Source: Nostoc sp. MS1
GTDB lineage: Bacteria; Cyanobacteriota; Cyanobacteriia; Cyanobacteriales; Nostocaceae
Direction: 5' to 3'
Length of the DNA: 64,000 nt
NCBI RefSeq assembly: GCF_019976755.1
Contig: NZ_AP023441.1
Location: 2,663,501-2,727,500, forward strand
The notes beneath the pieces were generated by a model. It had not been told where the DNA came from and ran no database searches. It saw nothing but the letters and a program-made list of their open reading frames with translations. The position numbers and the translations under genes are program-made. Positions within the stretch are counted from its first letter, which is position 1; each line of letters starts with the position of its first letter. Shown here in pieces: positions 25,811 through 34,062 of the stretch.

Positions 25811-26218
25811 ATGCAGCTACAGTTAACACATATCAGGTTGCTTGTCTCCAATTATCAAGAATGTTTTTTATTCTACCGGGATGCGCTGGGATTTGCGATT
25901 GATTGGGGTGATGAGAATAGTGGTTATGCCGAGTTACATACCGGCGACTACATCAAGTTAGCTTTGTTTAAAAAAGAGTTAATGGCGGAAGCCGTTCCCA
26001 GTGCTTATCAACCTTCAGCAGTTGAGTGTCAGAACAAAGTCGCTTTAGTGTTTGCAGTGGATAATGTCGATGAGTTGTATTATCACCTCAAAGACTATAA
26101 TGCGATCGTTGTCACTCAACCTCTAGACCGTCCAGAGTGGGGACTACGAACAGCACATTTTCGTGATCCTGATGGAAATTTGATTGAAATATTCAGCAAT
26201 ATGAGCAGTGTAAATTAA
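25811..26218 (+). CDS. VOC superfamily (glyoxalase/dioxygenase fold) protein
   Basis: This 135-residue protein has two beta-alpha-beta-beta-beta modules of the vicinal oxygen chelate fold: the first starts LTHIRLLVSNYQECFLFYRDALGF, the second ends AHFRDPDGNLIEIFSN. Metal-ligand positions H7 and E near the C-terminal IEIF are kept. The enzymatic activity cannot be told, as VOC members include glyoxalases, dioxygenases and resistance proteins. It starts 17 bases after the MiaE-like gene and may be cotranscribed with it. Confidence 0.85.
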   Translation: MQLQLTHIRLLVSNYQECFLFYRDALGFAIDWGDENSGYAELHTGDYIKLALFKKELMAEAVPSAYQPSAVECQNKVALVFAVDNVDELYYHLKDYNAIVVTQPLDRPEWGLRTAHFRDPDGNLIEIFSNMSSVN

Positions 26219-26380
26219 CATTAGTTACTTCTTATTAATTAAGAAAAAGTAATGGATAATATATGGTTCTCAATCATTACCAATTATCCATTACTAAATC
26301 TGCATAAAAGCAATTTAGGTAAGCAGGATTCGCTGTTACAATACAACCAATTCGCTCAATTTAAACGAGACAAACAGCCT

Positions 26381-26620
26381 ATGATTACTCAAATGATGGT
26401 TCAACCCTCATTCTGGGTAGAATCTGGAATTAGACTTAGTAAAGTAAGAAACATATATTTATTCAAGTTTACTGATGAACTACAATTTCGGCTTGAAGAA
26501 CTCTCACAGAAGAGAAAAGCCGAATTTTTGACATTAGAAGAAGAAGCTGAACTAGCAGGCATATTAGAACTTGATAGAATTTTTACCTTGCTCAATGCCA
26601 AAATTATTTCTGAATCATGA
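26381..26620 (+). CDS. Small hypothetical protein
   Basis: I take the ATG at 26381 (79 residues); an upstream in-frame ATG at 26252 exists but would add 43 residues of sequence looking like intergenic DNA. The protein is charged and helical: FTDELQFRLEELSQKRKAEFLTLEEEAELAGILELDRIF. Similar small helical proteins in cyanobacteria often sit beside nucleases or mobile DNA; here an IS4-type transposase follows within 60 bases. No named family is recognised. Confidence 0.5.
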   Translation: MITQMMVQPSFWVESGIRLSKVRNIYLFKFTDELQFRLEELSQKRKAEFLTLEEEAELAGILELDRIFTLLNAKIISES

Positions 26621-26674
26621 CTGTCAATGATGCGACTAAAAAGATAGTTATACAAAGACAATACCTTTGCCAAA

Positions 26675-28016
26675 TTACGAGGGTTCAACGCCCGTAGAAA
26701 CGGGATGAATACGTCCTAAAGAAGTAAGCTTGGCAAAAATCTGGTTTAATAAAATAGGCTCAGGGATTTCTGGAAGCATTTTCAAGATTTCATGGACATA
26801 TCGAAAGCCACGATAATGAGCCTTAAGGTCAATAATGCCGGAGTCGGGATTAAGGGTGCGGAAATCAGCGAGAAGATGATGAGATAAATTAACCATAAAG
26901 AATGCGCTTATTAGCAGCATTAGTAACCGCAGTTTGACCGATGTTCATAAAGTCTTCCAATCCCCAAAATTGCTTGGCATCACGGAAGTTAAACTCGATT
27001 TGAAAGCGCAGTTTGTAGTAGTCAATTATTTTCTCAGATGACAATTTTAGGTCACTAGAAAAAAGAATGACGTGACTGCGAGCATTAGTTTTAAGATTGG
27101 TTTTCACCAAAATAACTACATTCAGAGGCTGGGCAAATTCTTTGTGCAGTAAACTAGCTTGGTAAGTATCGGTTTGGATATTCTCTTCAATAATACTTTG
27201 ACGCAAATATTCATTAGAAATATTACTCCAGTCCAGTTTATCTCCGTATTTACGGCGTGAACGATGATTGGGGTCAGGATTTTGATAAGGTATGTATAAT
27301 GCGGAATCGTGGCGTAGCTTGGAAATTATATGTAAGTTTACTTGTCGAGCCATCTGCAAAGCATTATTGTTTCCAAAATGACCATCTAAAACTAAGTAAC
27401 TCAAGGGGATAAAGTTAGCTATTAACTTGAGTAACTCATTAATCATCTTCTTAATTCTTAGTAATTCAGATGTAAGAATTACCTCTGTTTTATTCTTGTT
27501 CTTGCTCCCTTTCGGTCGTCCACGCTTATGTTTCTCTTTCTTGTTTATTTCTGGGGTTGTTGATGAGCTACTTTTTTCTATATTGCTCTTTATCACCTGT
27601 TCTATCCCAATTGGAAATGAGTGCCTTCGCTCAACACTTATTAATGACAATGTGAAGAAAGATATTCCTGATATAGGTTTGCTGATCAGACTGGAAAAGA
27701 ACCTATCCAACCCATAAGTTTCTTTACCTGCCTTACTGACTACAACTTCATCTCCTGCAAGCAAATATACCTCATTTGCACGGAACAAATGCTTACGGAA
27801 AAATAGCCAAAACAACGTCGCCCAAGGTATTACTGTCTGAAAGAATCTTAATATCGTCCGATAGCTACCACCAGTGCCTGCCCAACGCGAGATTCCCAAC
27901 ATCGTGACTCGCCCGCTCATCGTTAACATAGCCAGGATTATTTGGTTAAATTGCCGCATTGTTGTGGCGTTGATCTGCGGTAGCAGGCATTGTAACAATG
28001 ATAAGATATCGGGCAT
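26675..28016 (-). pseudogene. Frameshifted IS4-type transposase
   Basis: Two overlapping minus-strand frames make up one transposase. The N-terminal 375 residues (to 26889) carry the first Asp in LLAGDEVVVSK, the second in YLVLDGHFGNN, and the Y-R-E-K signature YKLRFQIEFNFRDAK of IS4-superfamily DDE transposases, along with a basic KHKRGRPKGSKNKNK loop. The frame then closes at ILYG-stop, while FFMVNLSHHLLADF continues in the next frame (26675-26920), exactly where the family continues after VTNAAN. So one base has been gained or lost at about 26897-26920. I could not fix the element's terminal repeats. It is probably inactive unless the sequence has an error here. Confidence 0.8.
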
Positions 28017-28086
28017 GGGCGAATTGTAGCTTTTGAGTTGTCGTTTTGAGAGACAATAACTCTACTACGAAACGCCCTACCTCTTC

Positions 28087-28200
28087 ATGCTCTTATTTTG
28101 GCAACGGTATTGTCATAATGAAGGGTCTATTGTTAAAGCACGTCGTCTTTGGATTAAAGGTGGTTGGCATCCACCTACGGGAGATAAGCGACAAGTATAA
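28087..28200 (+). pseudogene. Gene remnant beside the IS element
   Basis: A short frame of 37 codons (MLLFWQRYCH...ARRLWIKGGWHPPTGD) has a convincing protein-like composition with Trp-rich core, but it is cut off right next to the transposase and ends with a stop in degenerate sequence. It looks like the piece of a gene broken by insertion or deletion. The family is not recognised. Confidence 0.35.
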
Positions 28201-28245
28201 AGAATTACTATTCAAGATAATAAATTCAAGATCCATAGCATAAAG

Positions 28246-28407
28246 AATTAATACGATCGCCTCTAGCCTCACAAATCCAAGAACTATTGCTTTGCATAGA
28301 TAAAAACCATGCGTTGAACGTGCGACCTGAGCTAAAATCGACAGGAGAAGCTTTATGCTGGGTAAATTGGGGAATAAATCCAGAAGACTTTTCTGTACAA
28401 ACCTGAC
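28246..28407 (+). pseudogene. Second gene remnant beside the IS element
   Basis: An open frame without a plausible start reads ...ELIRSPLASQIQELLLCID, KNHALNVRPELKSTG and EALCWVNWGINPEDFSVQT before a stop. The composition is protein-like and the frame lies directly before the GNAT gene. It appears to be the 3' end of a gene whose 5' part is missing or displaced. It may belong to the same original gene as the fragment at 28087-28200, but in another frame. Confidence 0.4.
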
Positions 28408-28419
28408 CCAAAAACGGTA

Positions 28420-28899
28420 ATGAACAGCTATTATCAAGACTTTTTAATTCGTAACTGGCAAAAAAGCGATCGCACTAAAGCAGCCGCAGTCATCAGTTAC
28501 GTGTTATCAGAATATGGTCTAGGTTGGGAACCTAAAGGCGCTGACCGCGATGTATTGGAAGTAGAGGAATGTTACTTAGCCACAGGAGGCGAGTTTTGGG
28601 TAATTGAACACCAAAGCCAAATTGTAGGTACGGGGGCATATTATCCGATAACTCGTGGAGAAAAGGCTGTAGAAATCAGGAAAATGTATCTTTTAGCCAG
28701 CGTTAGGGGTTTGGGATTAGGGAAATATTTGTTACAACAGTTGGAAGCTGCGATCGCTTCTCGTGGTTTCCAGCAGATTTGGATTGAAACTGCCAGCGTT
28801 TTGGTAGAAGCAGTCAAGCTGTATGAAAACAATGGTTATCAAGCAGCCACGGGTGTAGAAACCCCACGTTGCGATCGCGTCTATGTTAAATACCTCTAA
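28420..28899 (+). CDS. GNAT family N-acetyltransferase
   Basis: This 159-residue protein shows the GNAT fold: an N-terminal FLIRNWQKSDRTKAAAVI strand-helix, the central beta-bulge MYLLASVRGLGLGKYLLQQLE with the acetyl-CoA pyrophosphate loop (RGLGLG), and the C-terminal ASVLVEAVKLYENNGYQ helix-strand. The acceptor substrate is unknown. It is a stand-alone gene close upstream of the ComF-type gene (40-bp gap), which might share its transcript. Confidence 0.93.
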   Translation: MNSYYQDFLIRNWQKSDRTKAAAVISYVLSEYGLGWEPKGADRDVLEVEECYLATGGEFWVIEHQSQIVGTGAYYPITRGEKAVEIRKMYLLASVRGLGLGKYLLQQLEAAIASRGFQQIWIETASVLVEAVKLYENNGYQAATGVETPRCDRVYVKYL

Positions 28900-28939
28900 G
28901 TAAGTTTCGCCCCTCTCTCAGTTCCCCATCCCTGCTTCA

Positions 28940-29629
28940 ATGCCATCATGGAATCAACATTTTAAAGGTCTGCTTGACCTGTTTTTACAAGCTAACTGTC
29001 CACTGTGTCAAAGACCTACATCGAGTGAAATTTGTCTCAACTGCACTAGACAGTTACAAAGATGTCATCAAAAACATCCTCATGCTTTGTGGCAACAGCC
29101 TATACCTGTATTTGGCTTGGGTGTATATGGTGGTATTCTTAAACGAGCGATCGCAGTTATGAAGTATGAAAATCAGCCTGAAATTGCTCGTTGTTTGGGA
29201 CAATGGCTAGGAGAAGCATGGTTATTACATTCTCTTCATCAAACAACCCAAATTTTAGTTGTACCCATCCCACTCCACGCCAGCAAGCAAAAACAACGAG
29301 GTTACAATCAAGCTGCGTTAATTGCCCAGAGCTTCTGCCAAGTAACTGGACTAAAATTAAAACAAAATGGTTTGGCAAGAGTACGTAATACGACAGCGCA
29401 GTTTGGTTTATCGGTATCTGAACGAGAAAATAACTTGGCCCAAGCTTTTGCTATTGGACAAGATTTTCGCCATAGTCACCCAAACGCACCAGTATTGTTA
29501 ATAGATGATATTTACACCACTGGGGCAACTGTTAAATCTGCCGTGGAAACACTCCGCCAAAATGAAATCACCGTCTTGGGGTTAGCGGCTGTTGCCACTG
29601 CTGTTAAAAATAGTTACATGAAAAATTAA
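28940..29629 (+). CDS. ComF family phosphoribosyltransferase-like protein
   Basis: The 229-residue protein has an N-terminal zinc finger made by CPLCQRP and CLNC (about residues 21-37), a middle KRAIAVMKYENQPEIA segment typical of ComF, and the PRPP-binding loop VLLIDDIYTTGATV near residue 188. ComF proteins are cytosolic and act in DNA uptake during natural transformation in several bacteria, supporting ssDNA processing; many cyanobacteria are naturally competent. No other competence gene is adjacent. Length and motif order are complete. Confidence 0.92.
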   Translation: MPSWNQHFKGLLDLFLQANCPLCQRPTSSEICLNCTRQLQRCHQKHPHALWQQPIPVFGLGVYGGILKRAIAVMKYENQPEIARCLGQWLGEAWLLHSLHQTTQILVVPIPLHASKQKQRGYNQAALIAQSFCQVTGLKLKQNGLARVRNTTAQFGLSVSERENNLAQAFAIGQDFRHSHPNAPVLLIDDIYTTGATVKSAVETLRQNEITVLGLAAVATAVKNSYMKN

Positions 29630-29697
29630 CAGGCAAGCTATCTCTGAGGAATTTATAATTAATAAAACTACCCAGTGTTTGTGGGAACATCACTTAC

Positions 29698-30159
29698 ATG
29701 ATCAGTAAATCTTTGACAAAGAATTTCACAAGAATAATTATACTTCCCGCTACATTAATGGCAATAGCCACAAGTACAACAGCAGCATTTGCTCAAACTA
29801 GTAAGTTGTACAGTCCTATTCTTTTAACTGATTTTAAGGAAATTTCTGATTCACTTTCGGATAAAGATATTCCCACAGGACAGGGTGGATTTGCCCGTGA
29901 TTATGCGGTGAAATTGAATAAGGGTGACAATCTAGCAGTTGATTTATCTTCAGAAAGTTTTGATAGTATCATCACGCTACTAGCACCCGATGGCTCGACA
30001 TTAGCAGAAAATGATGATGGCCCTGACGGTACTAGTAATTCTTTACTGTTTACCCGCATCAATGAAACAGGGACTTTTATTATTCGTGTCCGGTCTTTTG
30101 GTGAAACGGGAGTAGGGGCTTTTAAACTTAAGGTAACAAAACTGCAACCAATGAAGTAA
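29698..30159 (+). CDS. Exported protein with PPC (pre-peptidase C-terminal) domain
   Basis: This 153-residue protein has a Sec signal peptide (about 1-33, ending AFA-Q). The mature part matches the PPC beta-sandwich: a GGFARDYAVKLNKGDNLAVDLSS strand pair, SFDSIITLLAPDG, LAENDDG and GTFIIRVRSFGE. PPC domains usually accompany secreted proteases or surface proteins and are found alone in cyanobacterial periplasmic proteins. It has no catalytic domain, so it may be a binding or structural protein. A strong terminator follows. Confidence 0.85.
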   Translation: MISKSLTKNFTRIIILPATLMAIATSTTAAFAQTSKLYSPILLTDFKEISDSLSDKDIPTGQGGFARDYAVKLNKGDNLAVDLSSESFDSIITLLAPDGSTLAENDDGPDGTSNSLLFTRINETGTFIIRVRSFGETGVGAFKLKVTKLQPMK

Positions 30160-30163
30160 TTAC

Positions 30164-30214
30164 TAATTCGTAATAGCCTACGTCCAAGACTTGCGCCTAC
30201 GTAATTCGTAATTA
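30164..30214. repeat. Dispersed repeat, second copy
   Basis: It starts TAATTCGTAATAG and ends CTACGTAATTCGTAATTA, as does the copy at 2580-2650, with a shorter interior (51 versus 71 bp). Confidence 0.5.
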
Positions 30215-30280
30215 GGAAAGGCAGACTCAATGTGGCTTTTTGCGATTGAGTCTGTTGTTATAATTGGGAACTTTGCAGCA

Positions 30281-30312
30281 AAAAGGCTCAAACATATTTG
30301 TTTGAGCCTTTT
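30281..30312. terminator. Bidirectional rho-independent terminator
   Basis: AAAAGGCTCAAACA (30281-30294) and TGTTTGAGCCTTTT (30299-30312) form a perfect 14-bp stem with a TATT loop. It lies between the converging PPC-domain gene and the RNA-binding protein gene, and its A/T ends allow termination in both directions. Confidence 0.9.
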
Positions 30313-30412
30313 ATAATGCTAGTTTTTCAAAAAGAAGATTGAAATTCAGGAATACTAAATAAGTAGAAATTACTACTACCTGTTCTTATTTCCTAATTCA
30401 AACGGGTTCTTC

Positions 30413-30736
30413 TTAATAACGGTTACGGAAGTTGTTATTACCACCTCGATTCCCACCACCATAGGAACCTCTGGAACCGCCGCCGCCTCTGTCTTCTCTG
30501 GGTTTAGCCTTATTAACTTTTAAGTCACGTCCCATCCACTCAGCACCATCAAGTGCTTCAATGGCAGCTGTTTCTTCCGCATCGCTACTCATTTCCACGA
30601 AACCAAAGCCACGTACCCGGCCGGTTTCACGGTCTACAGGTAGCTGAACGCGCTTTACAGAACCATATTCTGCAAATACAGCATTCAAGCTCTCTTCTGT
30701 AACGTCGTAAGAAAGGTTGCCTACATAAATGGACAT
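30413..30736 (-). CDS. RRM-type RNA-binding protein (Rbp family)
   Basis: The 107-residue protein has one RNA recognition motif (1-80) with RNP2 IYVGNL and RNP1 RGFGFVEM, followed by a glycine/arginine/asparagine-rich tail. This is the cyanobacterial Rbp family, of which several members are cold-induced and others take part in mRNA localisation; the glycine-rich tail puts it in the cold-regulated type. An AT-rich leader of about 170 bases separates it from the ecaA gene. Which paralogue it is cannot be said. Confidence 0.95.
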   Translation of the reverse strand: MSIYVGNLSYDVTEESLNAVFAEYGSVKRVQLPVDRETGRVRGFGFVEMSSDAEETAAIEALDGAEWMGRDLKVNKAKPREDRGGGGSRGSYGGGNRGGNNNFRNRY

Positions 30737-30910
30737 ATTTTGTCTCCAAAATCGTTAGTTTGTAGAGATTTAGACTTCGGAGAGATGTCTGTAAATACCA
30801 CAAGGAAAAAGCCTGTCAATACTAAAAACAAACGCGGTCTGCCGAGTTAATTCTCACTTCCTAGTATGGCACAGCAATTCAAAATGCGGTAATAGTTTGC
30901 AATAAATATT

Positions 30911-31699
30911 TTAAATAAATTCCATTACTATGCGATCGTTTAACTGTTGGAGCGGACGCGCATTAACTGGAAACATTTGGCTAAACTGCACTATTTGTGC
31001 TGTGGAAGCTTCGATAGGGGTTTCCATAACGCACCAGAGAACATTTTCTGAACAGGGTGGAGTTGTTAGAGAGCCGGAATAAGCTAAAAATGTGTGTTTT
31101 GCTGGCAAAAATTGAGAAGCATCAATATTTATATCCTTAATTCTTGTTTCTACTCCTTTTTCTTGAGGCATGGCATCCCAGATAATTTGCAGTGTGGGAT
31201 TAAACTTGCCAGCCTCCAAGAAAACAGCCATCACAGCTAGATTGCCGTTTTGACTCCGGTGAACTAAATGCAGTTCCATATCATATGACTTACCATTCAG
31301 TCGGTGTTCGCTGATGTGATGAAAGTGGAACTGTAGTAACTCAAACTGTTGTTGTCCAAATTTTAGGTAACTTCCAGCTTGATAGTTAACTTGAATAGTT
31401 TTACCGTTATTGATCAGGTGTAATGCCGTTGGCTGATAATTGACGCTCAACAAATCCTGATTGGTGACATTTTTGACATCTGCAATCTGCAAGTCAATGG
31501 GTGTTTGTTGTCTTCCTAACCCACAAAGCTGATATTCAGGGGAAAGTTCACCCCAATGTTCTGGCCCAGCTTTACCAATATAACCCCAGTTTACCGATGT
31601 TGCTCTAGCTGGGGAAGTGATGCAGCTAGAGAATGAGGTTCCCAGGATACTCATACCCAACAATTTTAATAATTGCCTTCTCGGCACAGTGTTAGTCAT
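30911..31699 (-). CDS. ecaA: Alpha-type carbonic anhydrase, exported
   Basis: This 262-residue protein has the alpha-CA active site: zinc ligands H125, H127 (QFHFHHISEH) and H144 (MELHLVH), E142 behind the zinc, and the SLTTPPCSE segment near residue 210 that lines the pocket. The N-terminus has a twin-arginine-like RRQLLKLLG followed by a hydrophobic stretch and a Cys at 26 that could be a weak lipobox, so it acts outside the cytoplasm. EcaA was described from Anabaena PCC 7120. Extracytoplasmic CA interconverts CO2 and bicarbonate. It starts 26 bases after the cNMP-binding-domain gene and is probably cotranscribed. Confidence 0.92.
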   Translation of the reverse strand: MTNTVPRRQLLKLLGMSILGTSFSSCITSPARATSVNWGYIGKAGPEHWGELSPEYQLCGLGRQQTPIDLQIADVKNVTNQDLLSVNYQPTALHLINNGKTIQVNYQAGSYLKFGQQQFELLQFHFHHISEHRLNGKSYDMELHLVHRSQNGNLAVMAVFLEAGKFNPTLQIIWDAMPQEKGVETRIKDINIDASQFLPAKHTFLAYSGSLTTPPCSENVLWCVMETPIEASTAQIVQFSQMFPVNARPLQQLNDRIVMEFI

Positions 31700-31725
31700 G
31701 TCACTGGGGTTGAATTAACTGTATT

Positions 31726-32100
31726 TTAAACTAGACGTTGCAAACGACTAAGCCGTTCTGCATAGCTTCTTAGCACATTAAGTGCAAACATAGGTGTTTC
31801 TTGCACAGCAAATAAAAACCGTTTCTCATCTAGATAAGCTAGTTGACAATCAGTTTTGGCGATCGCAGTATAAGTCCTTTTCGCTACTCCTACTAGTACA
31901 CCTGTGCCAAATATTTCTCCTGCCTCTATTGTTTCTACAACTTTGGCATTGATAAATAAATTAACTCTCCCTTCTACGATACCGTACATATAATCGCCGT
32001 GCTGTCCTTCCTCAAATATGACATTTCCGGCTGAGAATACTTGAGGATCAGGTTGCTTTTGAAAGATAGCGATCGTCAATACAGGATTTAACATCAGCAC
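31726..32100 (-). CDS. Cyclic-nucleotide-binding-domain protein
   Basis: This 124-residue protein is essentially one cNMP-binding beta-barrel (about residues 16-115): VIFEEGQHGDYMYGIVEGRVNLFI, then the phosphate-binding cassette position GEIFGTGVLVGVAKRTYTAIA, and a C-terminal helix. The classical cassette Arg-Ala (RTA/RSA) reads RTYTA here. There is no effector DNA-binding domain. The GE...G motif is kept but the ligand (cAMP, cGMP or none) is unknown. It is the first gene of a probable two-gene unit with ecaA. Confidence 0.85.
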   Translation of the reverse strand: MLMLNPVLTIAIFQKQPDPQVFSAGNVIFEEGQHGDYMYGIVEGRVNLFINAKVVETIEAGEIFGTGVLVGVAKRTYTAIAKTDCQLAYLDEKRFLFAVQETPMFALNVLRSYAERLSRLQRLV

Positions 32101-32565
32101 TCACCTAGCTTGTTTCCATCTAGCTCCAGCTTGGGCAAAGCCAAGATTAGAGCAGGACAAATTATACTATGGGAATCCAGTTTGATGAGTATATTTGTTC
32201 ACGTAGGCGGGAAAAAATTAACAACACATGAATATGTACTGAATGGACATAAGTTAAATATAGATCCTTTAATTTATGCTGAAGCCTAAGCTTAGGAAAT
32301 ATTTAATAATAAGGTGATAAAAATTCAGTACTTCTCAAGTGTTAACTTGAATAAGTGCCAAAAGAAAACTTTTGTGGCAATTTGGCAGTTATCAGAATTT
32401 AAACACTGTTACCTTTTATATATGCAAGGAGTGTAGCAGAAATTAGCCTAATCTTAAGGTCAGGCTGGTTTCTGCGCCTTTACTTAAAATTATTTATCTT
32501 AACTTATTATAATTACCTATTGCCAACAAAATTCATGTTTAATTAAATATGTTGATTTTTGAATA
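32101..32565. other. Intergenic region
   Basis: The gap separates two genes on the minus strand and contains no recognised feature: it is AT-rich, with no repeat array or strong hairpin. Confidence 0.4.
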
Positions 32566-33318
32566 TTAACTATAGTTAACAATATGGAAACCATCACAAG
32601 GATAAATTCTGCGTATGCGAAAAATTTGCCGGGACTGAAAACTTTCAAGATTACAAGTCCATGTTAGGGAGAAGTCTAGACGATGGCGAAACAATAACTC
32701 AAGCCGTGATGATCTGGTAGATAAAATTACTCCTTGATAGCGCACTAAATGAAAATCGAAATTATTATCCTGAATAAATAAATCCAAATCCTTAGCTTTC
32801 AGGACTGTTTGCCGCATAATTGGTTCTAAAATAAAAATCATGCCATATCGACGAATATAACGAACTTTTTCTTTATTCTTCCCTGGTTTTCGGCAAATGC
32901 CATAACCTGACAATAATACGCCTTCATCGTTTACCAAAGCCAAATTATTAATAATAATTTGTTTATTTAGCTCCCTCTCAATATATTTAATTTCTGTCTT
33001 GTTTAAATAACTAAGTTTTTCTGGATCAAGATAAGTTCGATATAAAGCATCAAGCAAAGTAACTTCTGATTCTTGCCAATTAAGTTTTTCTCCCCAGTCT
33101 GGAATATCTGTACTTCTATATATAAGTCCATTTCTTTTAGATTTATGTTTCCATAATTCAAATTGCTGATGAAAAGGACGGTGTAAAGGGAACTTTTGGC
33201 AACCTGTATATTCTCTATTAACTTCAACAAATTGAAAAAATGCGCTACGTACTGTTTGAGGTGTAAGAATCAGTAACCGTCCATCACCAGCTAGAGATAA
33301 TTGAATTGGCAAAACCAT
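32566..33318 (-). CDS. Unrecognised protein, second gene of a pair
   Basis: I do not recognise this 250-residue protein. It lies 18 bases downstream of the gene at 33337-34062 in the same direction, so they form an operon. It begins with a beta-rich piece (PIQLSLAGDGRLLILTPQTVRSAFFQF), continues with a basic, aromatic-rich middle (YIERELNKQIIINNLALV) and ends with RRIYPCDGFHIVNYS. No membrane segment is present. The C-terminal half (LFRHRLDFSLTWTCNLE) is beta-rich. The AT-rich coding sequence differs from the GC-richer housekeeping genes around it. Confidence 0.6.
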   Translation of the reverse strand: MVLPIQLSLAGDGRLLILTPQTVRSAFFQFVEVNREYTGCQKFPLHRPFHQQFELWKHKSKRNGLIYRSTDIPDWGEKLNWQESEVTLLDALYRTYLDPEKLSYLNKTEIKYIERELNKQIIINNLALVNDEGVLLSGYGICRKPGKNKEKVRYIRRYGMIFILEPIMRQTVLKAKDLDLFIQDNNFDFHLVRYQGVILSTRSSRLELLFRHRLDFSLTWTCNLESFQSRQIFRIRRIYPCDGFHIVNYS

Positions 33319-33336
33319 AGAAACTCAAAAATTACT

Positions 33337-34062
33337 TCATGTTTGATTTTGCGGTGATGGCAACTTAGCCAAAATTATACGGCTGATGTTATCAATCACA
33401 CTATCAAGCACAGGATCATTTTCTCTGCCTTTAGTATTAGCTTCATCAATCGCTACTTGAATAGACGTACCTAAATCATCAACCATTTCACCTAATTCAT
33501 TGAGCAGTTTAATATCTAAACCGTAATCAATTTCTACTTTTTGTGTGTAATGAGTGATGACTTTATACGTTTCTTCATAAGTTCTAATTCTCGTAGTCGA
33601 ATCTTCTTCATACGGTACGTAGCGAGTCTCTATTTCTTCGTGTTTTTGCTTTACATGAGCAAAAGCTGGACGATTATTAACTGTTGTATTGTAAATGAGT
33701 TTAGGATTACGGCGAGGAAGTTTATGCACTAATTCTTCTAATACTGTATGAGCGCTTTGTAACGCACGTAATTGTGGCACAGTAAGTTCTACAGAGATAC
33801 CGTACCATGTGAAAGTCCCTGTATTTTGGGAATTTGCCTTTTGTCGCGCACCATGTTGGATGACTACATTTTTGACAATTTCTAACACATGATGACTAAT
33901 TTCTTCTGGAGAATAATCTACATAGGTTTCGCGGATTTCGTCTTGTAGTTCATCTTGAGCGTTATAATTACGATGACGAACTTCTTGCGCTCTAATTTTT
34001 TCAAGCCAGGAAATTGCTTTAGCTAGTTCCCGTTTTTGTTTAGTGAATGTTGTTTGCACCAT
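33337..34062 (-). CDS. Unrecognised helical protein, first gene of a pair
   Basis: The 241-residue protein is highly charged and helical. An N-terminal AKAISWLEKIRAQEVRHRNY is followed by a QDELQDEIRETYVDYSPEEI block and a central GTFTWYGISVELTVPQLRALQSAH segment, then a Tyr/Glu-rich part (KVITHYTQKVEIDYG) and a C-terminal helix. No enzyme motif is visible. It precedes the gene at 32566-33318 by 18 bases. The pairing suggests that both act together; what they do is unknown. Confidence 0.6.
   Translation of the reverse strand: MVQTTFTKQKRELAKAISWLEKIRAQEVRHRNYNAQDELQDEIRETYVDYSPEEISHHVLEIVKNVVIQHGARQKANSQNTGTFTWYGISVELTVPQLRALQSAHTVLEELVHKLPRRNPKLIYNTTVNNRPAFAHVKQKHEEIETRYVPYEEDSTTRIRTYEETYKVITHYTQKVEIDYGLDIKLLNELGEMVDDLGTSIQVAIDEANTKGRENDPVLDSVIDNISRIILAKLPSPQNQT

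Noticed and set aside
26640..28060. Terminal inverted repeats of the IS4-type element
   Set aside because: The two ends share only short, direct TACGA/AACGCCC words that I cannot tell from chance, so boundaries were left open.
28046..28243. 65-codon plus-strand frame beside the IS element
   Set aside because: The composition is random-like; the overlapping frame at 28087-28200 is more protein-like and was listed instead.
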